The translations under genes and the position numbers were made by a program. A stretch of DNA of 64,000 bases from Buddleja alternifolia (lineage: Eukaryota; Streptophyta; Magnoliopsida; Lamiales; Scrophulariaceae). Of the stretch, positions 51,870-63,330 are shown piece after piece. The stretch covers positions 36,640,423-36,704,422 of the forward strand of contig CM033394.1 of NCBI GenBank assembly GCA_019426215.1, read 5' to 3'. Positions within the stretch are counted from its first letter, which is position 1. The number at the start of each line of letters is the position of its first letter. The notes under the pieces are model-generated. The model had not been told where the DNA came from. It ran no database searches and worked only from the letters and a program-made list of their open reading frames with translations.

Positions 51870-52220
51870 ATGTTGCGCCCCCGCACCGCCGCATCACCTC
51901 CGAATCCATCAACGGAAATCGGAGTAGTCATCGACGAAGACGACCACGAATTTCACAGTGATTCTTGTCCATCACCAGAAGCTACGCCGGCGGAAATTAG
52001 TTCAAGCAGAGAAGAATGTCTTTTAGGGACTGTCAAATTCAACAATGAGCTGCACGTCCTGTCCATCAGAGAGAGTATGACCTTGGATGGATTATACGAT
52101 AATCTGACAAGAAGGTGGGTAGCGATTAATCGCGAATCGGTGGTTGTGAAGTACATTTCTCCCCGGTACAAGCTTTACATAGCTCTGAATGACGAGGAGG
52201 ACTTCAACAATATGCGTTGA
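51870..52220 (+). pseudogene. MURA-like transposase N-terminal (PB1-like) fragment
   Basis: 116 codons: an acidic, Ser/Pro-rich start, then a compact domain FNNELHVLSIRESMTLDGLY, RRWVAINRESVVVKYISPRY, LYIALNDEEDFNNM. This is the ubiquitin-like/PB1-like module that opens many plant MuDR-type transposases. An in-frame TGA at 52218-52220 interrupts it; the frame beyond still reads LHKVLNVDVVDMFVFRK, as in intact relatives. No zinc-ribbon or MULE catalytic domain follows in the next kilobases, so it is a remnant of the element's transposase gene. Confidence 0.6.
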
Positions 52221-52724
52221 CTACACAAAGTCCTAAACGTGGATGTGGTGGATATGTTCGTGTTTCGCAAAAGATCTTCGGGACCAAGGAGGCGCTTCCA
52301 TTAGGAAGTTTACATACAGATTCTGATGCCTTAATATACTGTATTTGTCCCCTTATTCATCATGCTCAAGTTGAACATATTTCATATTGACATTAGCAAT
52401 ACTTAGTGTACAAAATATAATAACATCGTGTTCTCTCTACAAATACTCTAGTTTACACATACGTCATGATCTCTTTAAACATACTTCATTTTCTTATTAA
52501 TAGTACTTCATGTTCCTTTAAAATTACTAACTTCAGTTGTGCTTAAACATACACCGTGGTCGCTGTAACATTACTAAATTTGTACTTTAAACATACTTCA
52601 TTATCACTGTAACGATACTGCATTTGTGCTCATGATTGTCGTAACATTACTTTCTAAATGTAGTTGTTCTCATGTGTTGATGGTAGTTAAAAGGTGTCCT
52701 AAACGTATTTGTTCTTCATGTAGG

Positions 52725-53085
52725 GATCTAGTGCGGTATAGAACTATTATACTGGCTTTTCCAATGGAGATTGCAAGTGCCGCATTTGAATCCACTCTCC
52801 ATTTGGAAAAGCCAATATAGTAATTTTATATCCCACAAGGCCCATACGTGAGGACACGGTAAAAAACGTGATCTAACATATGTTGTATCTCCCTGTTATT
52901 GAAGTACCTCCTTCACACATATTTTAAAATGTGTTTTAAATGTAGTTGTTTTTCACGTAAGGGACTTAGTGCGGTATAAAACCATTTCACTGGATTTTCC
53001 CATGAAATCTGCAGGTGCTTCTTTTGAATGCAGATTCCATGTGGAAAAGCCAGTATAGTGATTTTATATCCCACAAGGCCCCGGC
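52725..53085. repeat. Two tandem copies of a hairpin-forming sequence
   Basis: In each copy GTGCGGTATA.AAC.ATT followed by ACTGG.TTTTCC pairs with GGAAAAGCCA.TATAGT.ATTTTATATCCCAC further on, giving stems of about 40 bases around short loops (about 52728-52835 and 52968-53075). The copies are 240 bp apart and have diverged. They could be nested MITEs or a hairpin transcript source; neither is proven. Confidence 0.6.
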
Positions 53086-53524
53086 GCGAGGACTCTTGTA
53101 GTTTGACACCTTTTAACTCATAAGACACTGACACTAGTGCTTTGACATTTCTTATCGTTTAGTGCTTTGTTTACTTGTATTTGACATTATTACCTTTTTT
53201 ATCCCACTAATACCCTGTATTGTTTTTGTTTCCTTGAGCACGACAAAGAGGATGATCATTGGAAAATTGCGTGATGGGTTGGGCGAATTGAGTAAATATC
53301 ATAAAGGGTTGCTTGCTAAGCCCTAAATCTACTTGTGTTTTTTGGAGACATTACTGGGGCAATTTGTTTTGAAACTCTTTTGAGATGTTAGTTTTGTCTT
53401 TATTGAATGATAATAATTTGTATATTTATTATGAATATGTTGACACATTTTGTCGTATTTATTGATTTAGTTTTGTGGTATTTACTGTTAATTCATTTTT
53501 TTTTGATATAAATAGCATGTAAAT

Positions 53525-54690
53525 ATAGCACACAAATTTAACAAAATACATCCATTAAAATGTATAAAAAGTCAATTTACATGTATACAAATACTTCATT
53601 TACAAGTCGCAATACGTCCAATGGCATTTCATTTACGTCATTTTACATGCAAACATATGTCATTTCAATATACTTATAAGTCAGTTGATATGTATCCACA
53701 CGTCAATTATTATGAATACATACATCAATTGATATCTATGCATACGTCAATTGGTCTGTAGTCATACGTCAATTGGTCTGTAGCAATACGTCAATTGATG
53801 TGTACATATACTTCAATTGATATTATACATACGTCAATTGATGTGTATACATACGTCAATTGTTGGGTAGAAATACGTCGATTGATATGTATAAACACGC
53901 CAATTGATATGTATACATACGTCAATTTTACATATGCATACGTTTATTGAAAATATATATATGGCAATTACACATATGCATACATCAATTTATATGTAAC
54001 CATACGTCAATTATACATATGCATAAGTCAATTGATATGTATACATACGTCAATTTATATTTAGCCATACATCAATTTATACATATACATACGTCAATTG
54101 TTGTCCATACATACTTCAATTTATACATATGCATACGTCAATTGATTTGTAGACATACGTCAATTTATACATATGCATACGTCAATTGATTTGTAGCAAT
54201 ACATCAATTATACATATTACATACGTCAATTTATATGTAGCCATACATCAATTGATGTGTATACATACGTCAATTGGTCTGTATACATACGTCAATTGAC
54301 AATATACCATACATCAAATGACAATATACACACGTCAATTATACATATGCATACCTCAATTTATATGTAACTATACGTCAATTGAATGTATGCATACATC
54401 AATTGGTTTGTATACATACATCAATTGATTTCTACATATACGTCAATTGATATGGACCATACGTCAATTGCTATGTATCCACACGTCATTGATGTGTACC
54501 TATACGTCATTTCAATAAAGTCACTTATATGTAATAATACTTCAATTTATATGTCAAAATACGCCGATTGGAATTATGAATACGTCGTTCTAAATGTAAA
54601 CATACGTTAATTGAAGTAAGTCATGTTTCGCTGTATTTTACAATGTATTAAGTCAATTTAAATGTAAACATACGTCAATTGATGTAAACC
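53525..54690 (+). repeat. Degenerate tandem array of ATACGTCAATT-type units (forward orientation)
   Basis: About 1.15 kb contains several dozen copies of a word near CATACGTCAATTGATATGTA, spaced roughly 20-35 bp. Copies vary (TTATAC, GGTCTG, GATATGTA as spacers), but TACGTCAATT is constant. Short open frames across it come from the repeat and are not genes. A thinner version (ACATACTTCATT) extends left to about 52440. Confidence 0.88.
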
Positions 54691-54694
54691 ATGG

Positions 54695-54751
54695 ACCCTA
54701 AACCTAAACCCTAAACCCTAAACCATAAATCCTAAATCCGAAACCCTAAAC
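54695..54751 (+). repeat. Telomere-like CCCTAAA repeats at the centre of the inverted array
   Basis: Two perfect and several imperfect plant telomere units (ACCCTAAACC, TAAACCCTAAACCCTAAAC, CCATAAATCCTAAATCCG, AAACCCTAAACG) in one direction. It is too short to be a telomere and is an interstitial copy. Confidence 0.85.
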
Positions 54752-55019
54752 GCATTTTTTTTTAAGGAATGATTGTATATATTTGTAATATTTTATAGTT
54801 GTATTATACAATTTATTGGATAATAATAGGAGTTGAATCGATAAAGGTACATATCTTTCACAAACATAATGTGTGTAAACACTACTATTAGTGATCACAA
54901 GTGTAAATTGTGTGAGTTTGTAGTTTTGAAATACTCATTCACATGCTTATACTTGGGCATGTTATATATATTTATAATGTCACGGTGGTGCATTAAACAA
55001 CATACTTGGAGCAAAATAT
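54752..55019. other. Spacer between the two halves of the inverted array
   Basis: AT-rich, without coding content or recognisable motif. Confidence 0.5.
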
Positions 55020-55286
55020 GCAAAATACGGATCAATTGATATATGTATACACATCAATTGACGTATGTCTACACATCAATTGACGTATGACTACATATAA
55101 ATTGATGTATGTATACCTATCAGTCGACGTATGTCTACATAACAATTGACGTATGGCTACAAATCAATTGACGTATGTATACCTATCAATCGACGTATGT
55201 TTACACAACAATTGACGTATTATACATATCAATTGACGTAAGAATATATATCATTTGACGTAAGGATATCTAGTAATTGACGTATT
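55020..55286 (-). repeat. Inverted half of the TACGTCAATT array (first part)
   Basis: The same word reads here as AATTGACGTATG (the reverse complement) with spacers such as TCTACACATC and TATACCTATC, about ten copies. The array is cut at 55286 by the insertion of the gag-only LTR element and continues at 60253. Confidence 0.85.
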
Positions 55287-55955
55287 TGATATGCCCGTAA
55301 ATTATTGCGACATGATATTGGGCTTTATCAAAAGAAGGACTCACAAAAAGAACGATGTAGCTAGCTAAAAGTGACGAGGAGGCCCAAATAAATATGTATT
55401 CATGGAGAAGGATAGCTCGAAGAAATGGTGGAAGAATGGATCGAGAAGGATAGCTCAAAGAAGGGATAAGATTGGATAAGAATCAAATCGTATCCAATCC
55501 TACCTAATATCCCTTAAAGAAGGGGAGATGATGTTAAGATTGGATAAGAATCAAATCGTATCCAATCCTACCTAATATCCCTCAAAGAAGGGGAGATGAA
55601 TCATCATCTCCCCAGAAGCATGAAGTGGCGGCCCCCTCCCCTCCCAACAAAGAAGGAGAAAAATCGGCCACCAAGGCCTATAAATAGGAGAAATCCCATT
55701 CTTTGTATTTTTAGATTGAAAAATCAAGAGAAAAAAGTGTATTATTTTGATGTTCTTCTTCTCTTTGTAAAGAAAAGTCAAAAATCAATAAACGGAAATT
55801 TAAGGTGTCTCTTTTGTTAGTTTTTAGTCAAAGTTTGATATTTATTATAAAGGAAAATTATTCGTCTTCTATAAAAGTTAGATTTCTCATACTTATATAA
55901 ATAAAGTCGCGTTTTAATTAGCATGACTTTCTTGGTGTAAAAACGAACCGCATCA
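55287..55955 (+). repeat. 5' LTR of the gag-only element, with internal duplication
   Basis: 669 bp against 593 bp in the 3' LTR. The excess is a tandem duplication of about 65 bp near 55459-55590 (AAGATTGGATAAGAATCAAA ... AAAGAAGGGGAGATGA twice), present once in the other LTR. Confidence 0.93.
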
Positions 55956-56000
55956 AGTGACGCCGTCTGTGGAAAATCTGAGTTGAAGACGTGAGCATTG

Positions 56001-58260
56001 ATGGCGATTTTTGGAGAAAATCAACAAATCCACACTTCATCACCCGAAGAAAATCAAGTCATTCCAATTATGAGAGAGGAGACGAGCTTGGCGCTACCAT
56101 CCGCCCCCATCGTGGGCTCGGAAGTAGTCTTAGTTAATCCCTAAACCATGGAGCCGCCGGTGCGTGCCTCTTCACAGCCGTCCATGATGACTCTTCAAGA
56201 GGCTAGAAACGAGACCCATCCAATCGTGTATGTGAAAAGACACGCTAGAAGTATGGAGTTGCGTTTGCTTATTTCGCAACAATCTTTGGCGGAAGTGGTG
56301 CCCAATTCCACTATCACCAGCGTTGTGACAAAATTTACGCAGGCAGTTACTGACTCGACACCTCCACCGTTGGGCACGCTGAACATCAGGCCCCCAGTGA
56401 TGTGCACCCCCAAAGTGTCATCTTTCCAGGTGTCCATCGCGGAGAATAGCTTCCAGTTGAATCATGCTCCCTGAGCTCTGGTCCTCCAGGTGTCCAACGT
56501 TGCAAACAGCTTCCCAGCTGCATACAATCCGTGACCTTCAGCCTTTCAGGCGTCCAATATGGGAAATGGCTTCCCAGTAGCATACCATCCGCCAACTCTA
56601 GCTTTCCAGGCGACCAATATGGGAAACAACTTCCCAACGACGTACAATTCGCAAGCTCTAGCTTCTTAGGTGTCCAATATCTCAGCGACGTACAATTTGC
56701 AAGCTCCAGCTTCCCAGGTGGCCGATATGGAAAACAACTTCCCAGCTACGTACAATCCGCAAGCTCCAGCTTCCCAGGTGGCCAATATGGGACATAGCTT
56801 CCCAGGTGTCCAATATGGGACACAGCTTCTTAACGACACAAAATCAACAAGCTCCAGCTTCCCAGGTGGCCAATATGGGAAACAGCTTCCCAGCGACGTA
56901 CAATCCACAAGCTCCAGCTTCCCAGGTGGCCAATATGGGACACAGCTTCCTAACGACACACAATCAGCAAGCTTCAGCTTTCCAGGCGTCCAGGGAGGGA
57001 AACAGCTTCCCGACGCTCCCTTATGCTCTGAATACAGTGGTTCTTCCCCCCATTACCCAAAGCTAGGGTGCTCCGATGATGATACCCATTCCAGATGTTG
57101 TTGCCTTCCAGTTAGCTGGCATGAGAAATGAAGCCCAACCAATATTCTACGCCCTAAGGGCTCCGCCAATGATGTTTTCGCCAGTTGATACAAAGATGGT
57201 GTCCCCTCAGTTAGCTATCTCGCGTGGTCCTCAGTTAAGGACATCACACGCTTATACAAGCATTAATGAGCCCGAGAGAGAAGCTGTAAGAAAGCCTCAT
57301 GACCATATGATGGAGAGGTTCCAGGGCATGCAGAAAGAAATGAGATAAATGAGGCAACGTCTTAGAGTGAGCATGCATAACCCACCGAAGGGGATCCCTT
57401 TCGGGCCTCATATACTAGCTGACGAGCTACCTAATAGCTTTCGGACGCCTAATATGTCAGAGTATGACGACTCGTCAGATCTCAATGAGCACCTATGGAA
57501 ATTCGAGAACTGCGTGTTGTTACATCAATATTCTGACGGAGTTAAGTGTCGAGTATTCCTAACCACTCTGACATGGTCTGCCCAGTAGTGGTTCAATCAA
57601 TTGGCTCCCAATTCTATCAATTCTTTTAAAGAATTCAGCTCGATGTTTCTACATCAATTTGCCAGTAGCAAGAAGTATCAAAAAACTTCTCTTAGCCTAT
57701 TCAACATGCACCAGAAGGTTAATGAGCCCTTACAGGAGTATATTCAAAGATTTAATACGGCTTCCTTGGAGGTACCTTCTGCCAATATGGAGGTGCTGAG
57801 TAACGCGTTTGCTCAGGGATTGAAGGACAGAGACTTTTTCAGGTCTCTAGCCAAGAAACCCGCGCCTAGTTTTGACAATCTGCTGGCAAGAGTAGAAAAG
57901 TACGTGAATATGGAAGAGGCCACTCAGATGAAAAGGGCTGAAGCCACTATAATGAACCAAGATGAATAGGACGCCGAGGTGGAATCAGGGAGGCCCCCTT
58001 CCCCGAATAAACCCAGAGGCGATTACCGTAGTAGTCAACGTACGCCTTTGACGGTTACCTCTGTCCAAGCATTTAGAATGGTAGAACATGAGAACCTCCT
58101 AAGGTGGCCACAGAGTGCTTATATTGGACCTGCCAATCCCAAATCTGACAAATATTGCCAGTTCCACAAGGACTATGGGCATCACACTAACACATGCCGA
58201 CACCTGCTGAATGAGATAGAGAGTTTGATCAAAAATGGATACCTGCAGGAGCTTATCTGA
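56001..58260 (+). pseudogene. Gypsy gag gene with several in-frame stops
   Basis: From about 56800 to 58260 one frame encodes a gypsy-type gag: a repeat-rich N-terminal part, a coiled segment, the capsid-like Retrotrans_gag region (DSSDLNEHLWKFENCVLLHQ ... EFSSMFLHQF, LQEYIQRFNTA) and a zinc-knuckle-like CQFHKDYGHHTNTCRHL near 58156 followed by EIESLIKNGYLQE. In-frame stops are at 57064, 57346, 57586, 57967 and 58258; each sits where CAG, CAA or CGA would fit by a single C-to-T change. The part before 56800 is broken by more stops and one frame change in the repeats. No pol gene follows. Confidence 0.85.
56480..57010 (+). repeat. 60-bp tandem repeats within the gag gene
   Basis: Units such as AAGCTCCAGCTTCCCAGGTG + GCCAATATGGGA + CA/AACAGCTTCC recur about every 60 bases, encoding a 20-residue repeat (QAPASQVANMGNSFPATYNP type). 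Copies differ by a few bases; the frame shifts once among them. Confidence 0.85.
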
Positions 58261-58760
58261 CGGGACCCCGAGAAGAGCACTAGGTTGTTCGAAAGAAGTC
58301 CATCGCCAGTAAGGTATCGTGGTAAAGATAAGAGGCAGGACAGGGAACCGCAACCAAGCCCTCAGCAAGGCTCCCATCTAGCTCTAAGAGAAATGAGGAA
58401 GGCTCTAAAAAAAAAAAGTTAGTCATTTTGTCGCTTTCTAAGTCAGTTGTTCATTTTTCTGTCTAGTTGCTTTAATTCGTGCTAGGATTTTGAATTCTGT
58501 TTGTTTCCTTCTAGATGTTTAAATGCGTTAGTTCAATTTTTCATCATTGGTATTATTTCTTGTCGATTATTTATATGTGCAATATGGAAGATTCTTTATC
58601 TATTTAACTATGACCTATATAACTAGGTGAATGTTTAGTCTCAAGTTCATTTATCATTATCAAAACTATATGATGTACTTCTACTCGAGCATCCTTAAAT
58701 ATTCAAGCATGAATGCATACTCGTACATGAAATACATTGAAAATAAAAATAAAATAAAGT

Positions 58761-59092
58761 CCTGTGTGCGAAAGGCCGGGCAAACCGAGAACGAAATGTC
58801 AGGTTCTAAAAATAAAAGTCTTATGTGCGAAAGGCAGGGCAACCCGAGAGCGAAATGCCTGGTTCTAAAAATAAAAATCCTGTGTCCGAAAGGCCGGGCA
58901 ACCCGAGAGCGAAATGCTGGGTTCTAAAAACAAAAGTCCCGTGTGCGAAAGGCCGGGCAACCCGAGAGCCAAATTGCAGGTTCCAAAAACAAAAGTCCCG
59001 TGTGCGAAATGCCGGGTTCCAAAAACAGAAGTCCTGTGTGCGAAAGATCGGGTAACCCGAGGGCGAAATGTTGGGTTCTAAAAAGAAAGCCT
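58761..59092 (+). repeat. 59-bp tandem repeats, about five and a half units
   Basis: Each unit reads TCCTGTGTGCGAAAGGCCGG, GCAACCCGAGAGCGAAATGC and a GGTTCTAAAAATAAAAG tail; one unit is shortened to about 36 bp. Long frames across it on both strands (58825-59115) are repeat artefacts. Confidence 0.9.
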
Positions 59093-59460
59093 TGTGAAAA
59101 CCAGACATTTATCAATAAAAGCCCTGTGAAAAACCAGGCATTTACTATTTAACTCATGCAGGAAGACCTGTGAAAAATCAGGCATTTATCATTGAAAATA
59201 TACAGGAACCCCTGGGAAAAATCAAGCAGAAGCCTTACGAACACGCAAGCACCAGAAAGCCTTGTGAAAAACCAAGCACCAAGATAAGCCTTGCAAACAC
59301 ACAAGCACCAAAAAAAAAAAAAAAAGCCTTGCGAACACGCAAGCACCAAAATAAAATAAAGAGATAAAAGTAATGATAAAAAATATATATATAAAAAAAA
59401 AGGAGAAAGCCTTGTAAAGCACCAAGCACTCAAAAAGCACCGTGGAAAATTCAGGCATAA
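59093..59460 (+). repeat. Shorter degenerate repeats, AGCCTTGTGAAAAACCA type
   Basis: A second set of imperfect repeats (GCCCTGTGAAAAACCAGGCATTTA, AGCCTTGCGAACACGCAAGCACC and similar; each a small dyad CCTTG...CAAG), interrupted by A runs. Typical of the 3' internal region of non-autonomous gypsy elements. Confidence 0.75.
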
Positions 59461-59659
59461 ATTACATTAAATGTGCAGGTAATCAGATAAAGTCTACAAA
59501 AGGACCCAAAGCCCTACAAAAAAGTGTGTAGGCATCTTATACAAGGGCCCTGGGGATGTGGGCTAGCTGCAATCAAGATAAAGCTCATCAGCAACCTCAA
59601 AGTAATTATACTCTTAAAACTTTGAAATTCTTTCAAACTCTCAAGAGTAGGGGGACTTG

Positions 59660-60252
59660 TGATATGCCCGTAAATTATGGCGACATGATATTGGGCTTTA
59701 TCAAAAGAAGGACTCACAAAAAGAACGATGTAGCTAGCTAAAAGTGGCGAGGAGGCCCAAATAAATATGTATTCATGGAGAAGGATGGCTCGAAGAAATG
59801 GTGGAAGAATGGATCGAGAAGAATAGCTCGAAGAAGGGATAAGATTGGATAAGAATCAAATCATATCCAATCCTACTTAATATCCTTCAAAGAAGGGTAG
59901 ATGAATCATCATCTCCCCAAAAGCATGAAGTGGCCGCCCCTCACAACAAAGAAGGAGAAAAATCGGCCACCAAGGCCTATAAATAGGAGAAATCCCATTC
60001 TTATTTTTAAATTGAAAAATCAAGAGAAAAAAGTGTATTATTTTTATGTTCTTCTTCTCTTTGTAGAGAAAAGTCAAAAATCAATAAAATGGAAATTTAA
60101 GGTGTCTTTTTTGTTAGTTTTTAGTCGAAGTTTGATATTTATTATAAAAGAAAATTATTCGTCTTCTATAAAAGTTAGATTTCTCATACTTATATAAATA
60201 AAGTCGCATTTTAATTAGCACGAATTTCTTGGTGTAAAAACGAACCGCATCA
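59660..60252 (+). repeat. 3' LTR of the gag-only element
   Basis: 593 bp, matching the 5' LTR at a few percent divergence. It ends CGAACCGCATCA, followed by the GTATT duplication and the remainder of the inverted array. Confidence 0.92.
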
Positions 60253-60460
60253 GTATTATACATATCAATTAACGTATGCATTCAAATCAATTGACTTATG
60301 TATACATAATTGACGTATGTATTCATATCAATTGATGTATGGATACATATCATTTGACGTATGACTGCATATAATTGACGTATGATTATATTTCAAATGA
60401 CGTATAGATTATATTACATGACGTATAGATACAATAAAAATGACGTATTGTTCATATAAT
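60253..60460 (-). repeat. Inverted half of the TACGTCAATT array (second part)
   Basis: It continues the AATTGACGTATG-type units after the LTR element, with growing degeneracy (AATGACGTATAG). Isolated GACGTATG words reappear at about 61751-61803. Confidence 0.8.
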
Positions 60461-60527
60461 GAAAATATACCATACAAATCATCCAATACATCATTAACAT
60501 CAATCAAATAAATCAACTATTTAATAG

Positions 60528-63330
60528 TTAATGACAATCAATCGCGTCGTCAACTATGCCCTTTGTCTCATAATGACTGCGACCATACGTGCCCCTAAAG
60601 ACAGCGCGCTGGTGATACGACCAAAATGACTCAGAATCTACGGTAAAACACTCTGCCCACATGCACACAAAACCCCCACAATCCACCCCCTCTTGTTGGC
60701 AGCAATCCTTCTTTTTTTCCACGGTTCCCTCGCCAATATCATAACCCAACTTGTTTTTCAGATAACTCGAGAAAAACTTAGTTTGCAAAAAGGAATTTAA
60801 CATTTTTAATATTTTTTAAATATTCTCATTCAAAAGGAAATGTAAACGAACTCACAATGGGTATTGCCGCTACTGATTTCTTCGGGATCCAGACAGAATT
60901 CATGTGTATGAACTTTTTTTCCTTCGTATCAATAACTAGGAGTGTCCAATGAAATTTGTCGACAATTGGGATCATGATATACCGGCACGTGTTCATACGT
61001 CCAGTGTCAGCTTCTGTATAGATTTGGCTGAATGTCCAGTCAAGTCACTAGCAACACCTACATACTGATCTTGACGGATGGACGTGCTTAGTTTGCGAAG
61101 TCAGAAGGGCTTCAGTCTATCAAGTGTTAATTTGTTAGTATTTACAATCTAACAAAATCCCAACACGTACGATTATTTTTTTTAGATTCTTCTATATTGA
61201 TACCTGAAAATAAGAGGGGGAGTAGAAGAGGCGGTGGCCAACAGTCGTTGAAACGGCATTGTTACATAGAATGTCCACATAGAAATCCACCAATAATGAG
61301 GATAGTGCCTCCCCGAACAATAGATCACAAAACTCTTTGTGACGAAGATCAAATACAGGTGCATCCCAAACAGGCACACTACTTATTGAGATTTATCATT
61401 ATTAGTAGGAAGATCAATTAAAATAAAAAAGATAAGTAATATATTTAGTATTTGTACTCCAGCATATCTCCACAAATATAAGCATCAATGATCCGACGAT
61501 CATCGTCACTTAGGTCGGCCCACCCCTTGTAGTCCATCCTCCCTTTGTACTGCTCAAGGGTACTCTTACCGTCAACTTCATGAGATGATATATCATTGTT
61601 GTCGATTTCAATTGGAATCTGTACATACATGTTGTAGTCTTTGTAGTATGTTTTCGAGTTAAATGCAGTAAATATTTACATAAATGAAGTATGTGTTCCT
61701 AATGAATGCATATACAAAGTTATGTTTAATTTAGTATGGTTTCCTTATAAATGACGTATGAAATCGGACTAACTGACGTATGAGTTCTTACTCATTGACG
61801 TATGGAGTACTTTAATTGCAGTATGTAAATTCATGTTTTACCCCGGTAGTGATTTGTCATAAGTAAGTAAGCCTAATACAGAAAGTATTAATTCTTACTT
61901 CTTAGTAATACCAATTTGTTTAATAATGCATGTAGTATATCAATGGTTTACCTTTTCACACCCGGTGCATTGATGTGCCGTCAAGTCACCAACATCTTCT
62001 TCACATTTCTTTTCCTCTTTCTCTATCTCTTCCCCTTCAACCATCTTTTTCTCTCTCTCACTCTCTCTCTCTGTGTGTCTCTCTCTCAGCGTCTTCATAT
62101 CTCTCTTTCTTTTCCTCTCGGTCTTTCCCTTCCTCTTCTTTCTCGTCTTCATTCTCTTTCATCACACCAGATTTGCCAACATTCTCCTCCTCTGTTTTTC
62201 TTTTCTTCAACTGAATAAAGGTATCAATTAGGGCATCATCATCTAAGTCATTGTCCTCAGTCATGATTTTTCTTGCCTTATGTACAAGAACCCTTTTGCC
62301 TAGTCGTTAAATTACCTTTTTTCTTACCTCTTGTTGCAAAGCTGAAATATGATCAACATCAACTGGTGCTTCAATTGGCTTTACAAACTTTTTCTTATCT
62401 TTGAAAGTATACATCTCAATAATCTGGTAAGAACATAAAAGTTCAAATGCGCAGTGAATTTTTAAGGGAGATTAAACATTGTAAACACACCAATTACCTC
62501 ATCTGAAGTAAGTGCTCTAAATTGTCGCACATGGCATCATCAATGTCTTTGGAGATGATGATCTTTCCCCACTTAAAAAGTCGTGGGACGGAGTGCACCA
62601 CGCGTTGAGTCCCCATGGAGGACACATGCTCAACAACCCAAGCCTAGAATGAAGCAAATAACAATGAGTATTTAGATCTATGCAATTGAATACGGTTTCT
62701 AGAAAACATACTTTATTTAACTGCAATGCAGACTAATACAACTTACCATAAGCCCAATTGTACATCCATTTATGAATTTCATTTGCCCCAGTTTTGTAGT
62801 ATACTCGCAGATTTGCTGCATCAAGAACGAGTTAACGGTGCACCCCCAAGCATACTCCCCGAGGTATTCCCAATCATCCACGTAAGCAAGAAAAAAATTC
62901 CGGAGTACGAAAGTTATTGCAAGGAAATAAAATAGTATTACACACAAAAAGAAAAAAAAAACATACATCCTAACAAAATCCTCTAGATCCGCCTCGGATT
63001 TTATAGAGACTAACTCATACAATTTCATAACAATATTATCGCGCGTCACTTCACTCAATTTCCCGTTAAAATGTTTACTTACTCCACCAAATTCATTTCC
63101 AAGTCAACATACTGACCTAGCTCGTGGAGCCCCATCACAATGGAGAATTTGGACACGAGGAATGGAACTTCAATGCCGTTACCAAAAACAAATGCCTTAC
63201 TCTCCCAATGGAATGTCTGTAATAGTGCCCCCAATTCGAGCTAAGCTATGAGACATATTCGGAATTTTCATGTATGAGAAGAACGGAGTCTTCTTTATTG
63301 CTTCTCGGTGCTTTTCCGACATCAATCGAT
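60528..63330 (-). pseudogene. DUF1985/Ulp1-like cysteine protease gene of a KAONASHI-type MULE
   Basis: The minus strand carries, from right to left, a DUF1985-like region (SYMKIPNMSHSLARIGG near 63240; FVFGNGIEVPFLVSKFSIVM near 63180; DWEYLGEYAWGCTVNSFLMQ near 62850; AWVVEHVSSMGTQRVVHSVP near 62620), an acidic Glu/Lys-rich linker (62010-62264), then a C48 peptidase: VWDAPVFDLRHKEFCDLL (about 61370), MIPIVDKFHWTLLVIDTKEK with the catalytic His (about 60950) and QQEGVDCGGFVCMWAEC with the catalytic Cys (about 60680), ending at the stop near 60530. Ulp1 proteases cleave SUMO-type conjugates. Several junctions look like GT-AG introns; two frame changes in the DUF1985 part (near 63215 and 63070) suggest decay. 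Its role in transposition is unknown in the family. Confidence 0.75.

Larger units (their letters stand above)
55287..60252 (+). mobile_element. Non-autonomous gypsy-type LTR element with gag only (TR-GAG-like)
   Basis: LTRs at 55287-55955 and 59660-60252 begin TGATATGCCCGTAAATTAT and end CGAACCGCATCA, with target duplication GTATT (55282-55286, 60253-60257). After the 5' LTR is GACGCCGTCTGTGG, the primer-binding region common in plant gypsy elements; before the 3' LTR is GAGTAGGGGGACTTG as polypurine tract. The interior holds a gypsy gag and long tandem repeats but no protease, RT or integrase, the plan of TR-GAG elements that rely on enzymes from a partner element. Confidence 0.9.

Noticed and set aside
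53525..54690. Regular repeat-spacer pattern resembling a CRISPR array
   Set aside because: The units are imperfect, spacing is irregular, spacers are themselves related, and the context is a plant transposon. It is a degenerate tandem array.
58821..59458. Cys/Phe-rich frames of 60-98 codons on both strands
   Set aside because: They result from the 59-bp and AGCCTTGTG tandem repeats of the gag-only element.
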